NCBI GenBank assembly: GCA_963808455.1
Contig: CAWEHT010000267.1
Coordinates: 1 to 11,862, forward strand
Reading direction: 5' to 3'
Source of the DNA: CAWEHT01 sp963808455
GTDB lineage: Bacteria; Chloroflexota; Anaerolineae; CG2-30-64-16
Length of the DNA stretch: 11,862 nt
The notes under the pieces were generated by a model, which was given only the letters and a program-made list of their open reading frames with translations, did no database searches and was not told where the DNA came from. This document shows, piece by piece, positions 6,319-11,862 of the stretch; positions within the stretch are counted from its first letter, which is position 1; the number at the start of each line of letters is the position of its first letter. A program made the position numbers and the translations under genes.

Positions 6319-7734
6319 ATGAAGTTGCAAAAGTATGTGGTCGTGTTGACCCTGTTCGTCCTTGCGACGACGGCCCTCGCGGGCTGCAGCGCGCAGCCGG
6401 CCTCCGCCCCTGCGGCGAGCTCGGCGGCCCCCGCAAGCGCCGACAACCCACCCCGGACCGCAAGCGAAGTGGATGCCATTGCGTTGGCGGGCAGGCAAAT
6501 CCAGGTGACCTTCTGGCACAACCGCCCACAACAAGACCAGGACTTGCTCCAGTCGATGTTGGACGAGTTCAACAAGACGAACCCGTACGGCATCAAGGCG
6601 ACGGCAGAGATAGCCGGCGCCAGCTACAACGATGTGTACAACAAAGTCAACGCTGCGATCCAGGCCAACCAGCCGCCTGAAATGTCGCTGGCCTACCAGA
6701 ACCAGGCGGCCTTCTATCGCGCCCAGGGCGCCGTCATCGACCTCAACCCGTTCATCCAGAGCAAGACCTACGGGCTGAGCGATGCCGATCTGAAGGATTA
6801 CTTCCAGGCCTTTCTGGACAGCGACCAGAACCCGCAGTACAAGGGCGAGCGGCTCGGCTTCCCGACGCAACGCTCCATGGATGTGCTGTACTACAACGTC
6901 AACTGGCTGAAGCAACTTGGCTACGCGGGGCCACCCACAGACTGGAAGCAGTTCGAGGAGATGGCCTGCAAGGCCACGGACAAAGCCACCAAGAAGAGCG
7001 GCTGGGCTTACCAGCACGATGCGTCCAACTTCGCCGCAGTGATCTTTGGGTACGGTGGACGAGTCCTGTCTGAGGACGGGCAGTCTTACGTTTTCAACAG
7101 CGATGCCGGGGTGCAGGCCGCCGCGATGCTGCAGCGCCTTTTCGCCAAGGGCTGCGCCGTGGAGGTGCCGGTAAGTGAGGCCAACGGCCAGCAGTCGCGC
7201 TTCGCCAATAGCCGGGCCCTGTTCGCCATGGGTTCCTCGTCGGGCCTGCCCTTCTATGCCGATGCCGTCAGCAAGGGCGGCAAGTTCAAGTGGGATATCG
7301 CCATGCCTCCCACAACCGGGAAGCCGGTGATCAATCTTTACGGGGCCAGCATCAGCATCTACAAGACCACACCGCAGAAAGAGCTGGCGGCCTGGCTGGT
7401 GATCAAGTTCCTGGGCGAAAAGGCGCAGACCACCAGGTGGGCCTCGGCTACCGGATATTTGCCCGTCCGCCGAAGCGCGGAGGACGACGTCATCGTGGTG
7501 TTCAAGGCGAACAAGCAATGGGGCCCCGTGGCAGATTCCTACGCCAAGCTCTTCGACTGGGCGCAATACTCCATGATCGAATCGCCCGTGGCGGGTTATG
7601 ACCCGGTGCGAACGCTGATCGATACGGAGGTCGTCACCCGGGTGATGACGGACCCGCAGGTTGACGTCAAACAGCTACTGGACGACGCCGTGACGAAGGC
7701 CAACGCCATCCTGAAGGAGAACGTGCCGAAGTAA
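6319..7734 (+). CDS. ABC importer solute-binding lipoprotein (family 1, UgpB/MalE-like)
   Basis: An extracytoplasmic binding protein that captures the substrate and delivers it to the two permeases, 471 residues. GAGGAG at 6305-6310 lies eight bases before the ATG at 6319, and only 15 bases separate it from the upstream stop. A lipoprotein signal is clear: basic MKLQK, a hydrophobic core, then a lipobox ALAGC with the lipidated Cys at residue 23, followed by a flexible Ala/Pro/Ser linker. The mature domain opens with IQVTFWHN and has features of the family: DEFNKTNPYG, the PPEMSLAYQNQAAFY and RSMDVLYYNVNWLKQLG stretches, and GRVLSEDGQSYVFNS. The gene comes last in the operon, which is less common than binding protein first. 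No ATPase or catabolic enzyme is adjacent, so the ligand stays unknown. Confidence 0.92.
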   Translation: MKLQKYVVVLTLFVLATTALAGCSAQPASAPAASSAAPASADNPPRTASEVDAIALAGRQIQVTFWHNRPQQDQDLLQSMLDEFNKTNPYGIKATAEIAGASYNDVYNKVNAAIQANQPPEMSLAYQNQAAFYRAQGAVIDLNPFIQSKTYGLSDADLKDYFQAFLDSDQNPQYKGERLGFPTQRSMDVLYYNVNWLKQLGYAGPPTDWKQFEEMACKATDKATKKSGWAYQHDASNFAAVIFGYGGRVLSEDGQSYVFNSDAGVQAAAMLQRLFAKGCAVEVPVSEANGQQSRFANSRALFAMGSSSGLPFYADAVSKGGKFKWDIAMPPTTGKPVINLYGASISIYKTTPQKELAAWLVIKFLGEKAQTTRWASATGYLPVRRSAEDDVIVVFKANKQWGPVADSYAKLFDWAQYSMIESPVAGYDPVRTLIDTEVVTRVMTDPQVDVKQLLDDAVTKANAILKENVPK

Positions 7735-7827
7735 TGATTGGGGGCGCGAGGGCAAGGAAGCCGGCTATGCCGACGCGGAGCTGCACGGCGGCTGGGGACG
7801 GCGGGGGGCCCGTGTGGGCGGGGCCGC

Positions 7828-8233
7828 TGTCATTCTGAGACGTTCATGACCCCGGGCTGGTCATGTGGCATGGCAAGAAACCGCCTGTCCTGTCATTCTG
7901 AGCGGGGCTGTCCACGACTCACTGTCGCCGGCGAGCCACAGCGAAGAATCTGTCGTCAGGGAGTTTCTTAAAAGCGGGTACGCAGGAAGACCCACGTCGC
8001 GACGAGTCACAGCGAAGAATCCGTCTCGGAACCCACGGAACGGATGCTTCGGCCTGCCAGGCGGACTCGTCAAGCGCAGTCAGGGAGCCGGCCTTCTAAG
8101 AAACTCCTGGTACGGATTCTTCGCTGTGGCGCGTCGTTGACAGGACTTGTTGGCACGGCCGCTCAGAATGACAGTCCAAAGGTTTCTTGTGTGCCACATG
8201 ACCGCCCGCGGTCATAAACGTCTCAGCATGACA
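7828..8233. repeat. ~406 bp palindromic repeat element with ~145 bp arms
   Basis: The left arm (about 7828-7974) and right arm (about 8092-8233) are imperfect reverse complements. Matching blocks are TGTCATTCTGAGACGTT (7828 on) with its counterpart ending at 8233, the GGTCATGTGGCA and CAAGAAACC blocks, TGTCATTCTGAGCGG (7891-7905 against 8159-8173), CCACAGCGAAGAATC (7936-7950 against 8115-8129) and GGAGTTTCTTA (7960-7970 against 8097-8107). The ~117-base centre holds a third ACAGCGAAGAATC (8009-8021). There is no coding gene inside; open frames across it differ in every strand and have no ribosome sites. The TGTCATTCTGAG / GCGAAGAATC words are familiar to me from intergenic repeats in several phyla. 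It looks like a non-autonomous (MITE-like) element or fused repeat copies. Confidence 0.75.
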
Positions 8234-8282
8234 TTGGGGGGGGTTCTTGGGTAGCGGCGTTCCGCCTGGGCCGGAAGAAATA

Positions 8283-8294
8283 CTCAGGATGACA
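8283..8294. repeat. Solo copy of the 12-base terminal word
   Basis: CTCAGGATGACA is a one-mismatch copy of CTCAGAATGACA, the end of the palindromic element at 8162-8173. It lies 30 bases from the stop of the GIY-YIG gene, on its downstream side. Confidence 0.55.
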
Positions 8295-8324
8295 GGTTCG
8301 GGAAGCTATTCCCCTTGCGAGCCC

Positions 8325-8615
8325 TTAGCCCTCGAACCATCCGTTGCTCAGATCGTCCCAGGACGGATTGACGGACTCGATCAGCGCCACCTTTTTCGAG
8401 CGCAGCCAGCCCTTGATCTGCTTCTCACGCTCGATGGCGCTGCGCACGTCGGACGTGGCCTCGTAGTAGACCAGCCGCGTCACGTTGTAACGCTGTGTAA
8501 AGCCTGGCGTCAATCGCTGCTTGTGCTCGAAGACGCGGCGCTTCAGGTCGCTCGTGAAGCCGGTGTAGAGCGTTCGGGCACTGTTGGCCATGAGGTAAAC
8601 GTAGTATTGACTCAC
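8325..8615 (-). CDS. Small GIY-YIG nuclease-domain protein
   Basis: A 96-residue protein consisting of one GIY-YIG domain. The start is the GTG at 8615: it includes QYYVYLM, the first half of the signature, whereas the ATG at 8591 would cut it off. A weak GGGAG lies ten bases upstream. The domain reads YYVYLM (4-9), RTLYTGFTSDLKRRVFEHK (14-32) with the catalytic-type Tyr and Arg, then YNVTRLVYYEATSDVRSAIEREKQIKGWLRSKK, with the conserved Glu in the ERE region, and IESVNPSWDDLS. This matches the stand-alone single-domain GIY-YIG proteins (YhbQ/UPF0213-like), whose role is mostly unproved; some GIY-YIG domains are nicking or homing nucleases or repair proteins. Copies of one repeat family lie on both sides, so a link with repeat movement is possible. 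It is complete with no frame break. Confidence 0.85.
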   Translation of the reverse strand: MSQYYVYLMANSARTLYTGFTSDLKRRVFEHKQRLTPGFTQRYNVTRLVYYEATSDVRSAIEREKQIKGWLRSKKVALIESVNPSWDDLSNGWFEG

Positions 8616-8647
8616 GGCGAAGAGGCTCCCACGACAAGCGGGCAGAT

Positions 8648-8670
8648 GACGGATTCTTCGCTGTGGCGCG
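8648..8670. repeat. Partial copy of the palindromic element upstream of the GIY-YIG gene
   Basis: The block GACGGATTCTTCGCTGTGGC, starting at 8648, matches 8112-8132 of the palindromic element almost perfectly and in the same orientation, and similarity continues as GCG[C/T]CG[C/T]. It lies about 35 bases upstream of the gene's GTG. Confidence 0.65.
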
Positions 8671-8693
8671 CCGCTGCTGTGACCGAGTCTCTT

Positions 8694-8762
8694 CCTGGGA
8701 ACGCCGGCATCCTTGCCGGCCCCAGCGGGAGATGCGGCCGGCAAGATGCCGGCGCTCCCGGG
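8694..8762. repeat. 69 bp inverted repeat, GCCGGCATC type
   Basis: The left arm (8694-8720) and right arm (8737-8762) are reverse complements with two differences. Both contain CGCCGGCATC and TTGCCGGC, with a 16-base loop. It sits between the partial repeat copy and the end of the SulP gene. Its words differ from those of the palindromic element, so it is a second repeat family. It could also terminate SulP transcription, but has no T tract. Confidence 0.7.
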
Positions 8763-8795
8763 CGAGGCGCCAGGCACTTTTACGTTGCGATCGCA

Positions 8796-10507
8796 CTAGC
8801 TCTTCGCGGCCTGTTGCTCGAAGGCGGCCACCACGTCGGCCAACGCTTCGAAGTAGGCGTCCTCGTGGACGAGGGCCGTGATCCCCGAGCGATCCAGCTC
8901 GGCGCGCACGTCGTCGTCCACCTCGGCGAACAGCAGCCGGCAGCCCTGAGCCACCAGCAGCTGGTGCAGCTGTCGCAAGGTGGCAGCCGCCGTGAAGTCC
9001 ACGTCGTTGACGGCAATCATGTCGATGCAGAACCAGGTCAGGGGCTAGCCCCGACCTCGAGCAGCCCCGTGACCTGCGTGGACAGCTGTTCGGAGTTGGC
9101 GTAGTACATGCTGTGGTTGAAGCGGTACAGTAACAGCCCCGGACGGACGTGAGCAGCCTTGACGATCGGCACGGTCCGCAATCGCCCCCCCTGGTCTACC
9201 AGGACAGTGTTGTGGGCCTTATAGCCGTGGCGCGTGTGCGCTAGCAGCGAGATGAGGATTGCCAGAAGGATGCCCTGTTCGACGCCCACGAACACCACGA
9301 CGCCCGCAGTGAACAGCGCCACCCAGAACTCCACCGGCCGCTCGACCCGGATCGTGTGCATGCCCTTCACGTCGATGAGCTCTACGCCGATCAGGAAGAC
9401 GACGGCGGCGAGCACGGCCTCGGGCATGTAGGCCAGCGGGCCGGTCAGGAAGAGCAATACCAGGAGGACGAGCACGAAAGTCGTGAGCTGGGCGACCTGG
9501 GTGCGCCCGCCGGCGCTGTCGACCATCTGGGTCTTGGTGGGGCTGCCGTTGACCACGAAGGTGCCGGTCAGGCCGGCCCCGAGGTTGGCGAGGCCGAGGC
9601 CAACCAGGTCCACATTCTCGCTGAAGGGCTCGGAGTAGCGAGCCGCGTAGGCACGCGAGGTCGCCGCGCTCTGGGCCAGGATGACGATGACCATGGAGAT
9701 GGCAATCGGGAGCAACTGGCCGGCAACGGTCCAGTTGAGGCCGGCGGTGGGCAGGGCGATCGTGGGCAACCCACCCGGCACCGTGCCGAGCAGGGCCACG
9801 CCGGACGAGCGCAGGTTGAGCAGGTAGCTGGCGACGACCGCGCCGATCACGGCGATCAGGGCGCCGGGGATCTTCTTGTTGATCCTTCGGGCGGCCACGA
9901 TCACGGCCAGCACCGCGAGCGCGACGATCAGGGTAGGCATGCTGAGCTGCGGGAGCTGACGAAAATCGTTGGCGAGCTGCCGGACCGGGTCGGAGCCGCC
10001 CCCCGGGATGCCCAACAACCCGGCGATCTCGCCGATGGCGACGTGGACCCCGACGCCTGTCAGAAACCCGATCAGGACGGTGCGCGAGAGGAAGTTGGCG
10101 ACGAAGCCCAGCCGGGCGAGCCGCGCCAGGATCAACAGAACGGCCGCCATCAGGGCGAGCATGCCGGCGTAGGCCACATATTGAGGCGACGCCAGGGGCG
10201 CCAGGCCGGCGACCCCTGCGGCCAGGATGGCCGCCGTGGCCGAGTCGGCGCCCACCACAAGGTGGCGGGATGATCCGAAGAGCGCAAACAGGGCCATCGG
10301 GACCAGGATGGTATATAGCCCGGTGACCACCGGCATCCCGGCGATCTTCGTATACCCCATGACCTCCGGGATCGCCAGGGCCGCGAGGGTGATGCCGGCG
10401 ACGACGTCGAGCGGGATCTGTTTGACGTCGATCGGTAGCAGGCCTTGCAAGATGGGACGGGTGTGCTGGGGGAGCAGTGTCTTGGGCTCGCGTAGAGTGG
10501 CCGTCAT
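8796..10507 (-). CDS. SulP-family anion transporter with C-terminal STAS domain, one frameshift
   Basis: SulP proteins are secondary transporters of sulfate, bicarbonate or other anions. The ATG at 10507 has GAGGAGG (10517-10523, minus) nine bases upstream. The first 489 residues hold about ten or more hydrophobic helices and family motifs: LAALAIPEVMGYTKIAGMP near the start, VGADSATAAIL, and NGSPTKTQMVDSAGG before the last helices. The frame breaks at a GGGG run (9041-9044). Adding one base turns the premature TGA into PLTWFCIDMIAVNDVDFTAAATL, the central strand and helix of a STAS domain, which runs to TAG at 8796-8798. The whole protein would be about 570 residues, normal for the family. 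The substrate is not decided by sequence. If the break is real, a transporter without most of its STAS domain results. Confidence 0.9.
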
Positions 10508-11026
10508 GGCTTACATCCTCCTCAGGCGTATCCCGCGCTGGGCGCTGAGGTTTTCAAACAGCGCCTGTCGGGTCCGGTCCACGATCCAATTGACAGGGTT
10601 TAACTTATCCGCCGGCCCCTGTCACGGCGTATGAGGTGTGCTCTCTTTATGCTTTTTATACACCCCTAGTCTCATGCAGGTTGCGCCATTTGTCAACACG
10701 ACTTGCGTGCGCAGGCGCGCTTCAGGTTGGGGGTAGGGTGTGGCCGCCGACCACGAATGGCGTCCACGAATGCACGAATTGCCCGCTTGGCCGCGCTGAT
10801 TCGCCCACTCGTGCCAGAATTCGCGGCCGGCCGCGCCCGAAACTGAAACACACCCTGCATGCGCAGGCAGGGCGCACGCGCCGGATAGCCGGTTACCAGA
10901 TATAACCCCCAATTGAACTAAGCGCAAAGCGCAGGACTGCCCGAAGCCTGTAGCAACGCCGTGCGCAACAAGGTAGCCCGACCTGATAGGGATGCAGCGC
11001 GGAGCACCGCCCACTGCATTCGATTC
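10508..11026. other. Gene-poor spacer with short direct repeats
   Basis: I see no supported gene in these ~520 bases. The longest frame (minus, 10622-11014) has no ribosome site and no family-like sequence. Three copies of CACGAAT occur close together at 10752, 10765 and 10773, within CCACGAATGG / CCACGAATG / GCACGAATT. On the minus strand TTGACA (10691-10696) could be a -35 for the SulP gene, but no good -10 stands at the right distance. Confidence 0.5.
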
Positions 11027-11608
11027 TCACCCATCCGGCTCATGCGGAAAGTATGCTGCCATCGTTCCCTGAACGACCCCGACCCACGGAATCACGTCTG
11101 CACAGAGGTCGTCACATAGCTCAGGGCGATTCAGGATCTTCGACACAGCATGGCCAACTCCGCTCTCGCCCATCGAAACCAAGTTCCAGGGAGCAGAGTC
11201 AGGCTTGGCGTGCAGCAGGCTGTTCCAGGATGCTGTCAAATCGCTGTCCGCGCACGGACGGGGTACGCCCTTGTCTGACTTGGATAGCGTCGAACATCTT
11301 CGCAAGTGTAGGCGCGTCTTGCTGATGCCAACCCCGATTCCAGCAGTCGATCTGCTCCGGGTACAGGTGGAGGTAAAGCAGAATAGCCGCACGCTCCACT
11401 ATTGCCCTCACAAGGACGTGTGCACCGAACAGATAGCCTTGTCGAATCAGTCCCGAATTGACAGGGTGATGCTCAGCGCCTGGGGGATAACCTGGCACGC
11501 CATCCGCTGATGATCACTGGGCGTGCGGCCATGGGTGGTCGGTGCAATGATGAAATTCTGCTCCATCGCGGAACCGATGATCTGGTCGATGGGGATTCCA
11601 GGTGCCAC
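11027..11608 (-). pseudogene. Uncharacterised protein, two frame breaks that cancel
   Basis: Three segments read as one protein of about 193 residues. Segment one, from a GTG at 11608 (start uncertain), holds IDQIIGSAMEQNFIIAPTTH and QALSITLSIRD, then meets TGA at 11447-11449. Segment two, one frame away, continues LIRQGYLFGAHVLVRAIVERAAILLYLHLYPEQ to DAPTLAKMFDAI. Segment three returns to the first frame with NSLLHAKPDSAPWNLVSMGE and AVSKILNRPELCDD up to the stop at 11027. The breaks lie near 11450 and between about 11230 and 11260. The R..VERAAILLYL helix recalls DUF5677-type proteins, but only weakly; I do not know its function. Either it is a decaying gene or two sequence errors of opposite sign occur. 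Confidence 0.55.
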
Positions 11609-11862
11609 TCGTACCGGTTCTCAGCCCGTCGCGCCCATGGGCGTCCAGGACGAATTCGCTTGCAACTTCAACCACCTTACGCTACACTGACGTCCGCGGG
11701 CCGGAGGATAGGTAACGCTGCGGAGCGACCCGAGCGCCGTGCCCGCCGACGGTGCAGCCGGGCGGGGTGGCGATCATGCCATCTCTGCCCACACCAGTCC
11801 GTTCCCAGGAGTTACACTGTCGTCAAAGCGATAAATCGATGCGTAAGTTGCGGCGTGTCTCG
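11609..11862. other. Window end, no supported gene
   Basis: This may contain the true 5' end or promoter of the minus-strand gene before it, but no start with a convincing ribosome site was found. A frame open to the right edge begins at ATG 11776 (+) and is too short to judge. Confidence 0.4.

Noticed and set aside
6314..6322. Two-codon frame ATG GCA TGA overlapping the binding-protein start
   Set aside because: The ribosome site is only three bases before it, too close to be used; the overlap is probably chance.
6007..7566. Long minus-strand open frame (519 codons) opposite the binding-protein gene
   Set aside because: It is antisense to two well-supported genes, has His/Arg/Gly-rich low-quality composition, no ribosome site and no family motif; a typical shadow frame in GC-rich DNA.
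7828..8664. Repeats considered as a CRISPR array
   Set aside because: Spacing is irregular, copies occur in both orientations, and no uniform spacers or cas genes are present.
8247..9104. Plus-strand frame spanning the GIY-YIG gene and the STAS region
   Set aside because: It runs antisense through two recognisable protein domains and through the repeats between them.
9356..10273. Plus-strand frame (305 codons) opposite sulP
   Set aside because: Charged, low-complexity composition (many D, G, Q, H), no start signals, and the opposite strand is clearly SulP.
10622..11014. Minus-strand frame of 130 codons in the spacer
   Set aside because: No ribosome site, Cys/Gly/Arg-rich sequence without domain features, and it crosses short direct repeats.
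11776..11862. Possible partial gene starting at ATG 11776 (+) and open to the window edge
   Set aside because: Only about 29 codons are visible, the ribosome site is weak, and the residues are not recognisable.

Overview
This is an 11.9 kb GC-rich bacterial chromosomal fragment. Housekeeping-type codon use, TATAAT-type promoters and clear Shine-Dalgarno sites are all present. The gene content is an UppP of the ELFPISS type, a carbohydrate-type ABC importer with no ATPase beside it, a HAF-repeat protein, a SulP-STAS transporter, and intergenic repeats carrying the TGTCATTCTGAG / GCGAAGAATC words. Together these recall Chloroflexota genomes. That placement is an inference from gene style, not something a marker gene proves.

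Left part (1-2400): a small two-helix membrane protein (+) runs tail-to-tail into uppP (-), which carries a long insert in its central loop containing a degenerate decapeptide repeat. Divergent from uppP is a LysE/RhtB-type exporter (+) with its own promoter. Both uppP and the exporter need single-base frame corrections. Middle (2400-4010): a block rich in short perfect hairpins, then a secreted seven-repeat HAF-family protein (-). Two direct copies of a ~50 bp repeat lie on either side of the HAF repeat region, one of them inside the 5' end of the HAF gene. Centre (4240-7734): a strong promoter drives an operon of two MalF/MalG-type permeases and a lipoprotein solute-binding protein, a CUT1-type importer that presumably borrows its ATPase from elsewhere.

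Right part (7735-11862): a ~400 bp palindromic repeat element, a small GIY-YIG nuclease-like gene (-) with copies of the same repeat on both sides, a second inverted repeat, a SulP transporter with a STAS domain (-, one frame correction), a ~520 bp gene-poor spacer, and a broken-looking uncharacterised gene (-).

Most interesting are (i) the GIY-YIG gene embedded in repeats, a plausible nuclease-associated mobile repeat system, (ii) the decapeptide-repeat insert in UppP, and (iii) the repeat-bounded HAF gene. A caution for the whole window: at least four otherwise well-conserved genes are broken by one-base changes, nearly all in short G or C runs. This points to sequencing or assembly error at least as much as to gene decay.
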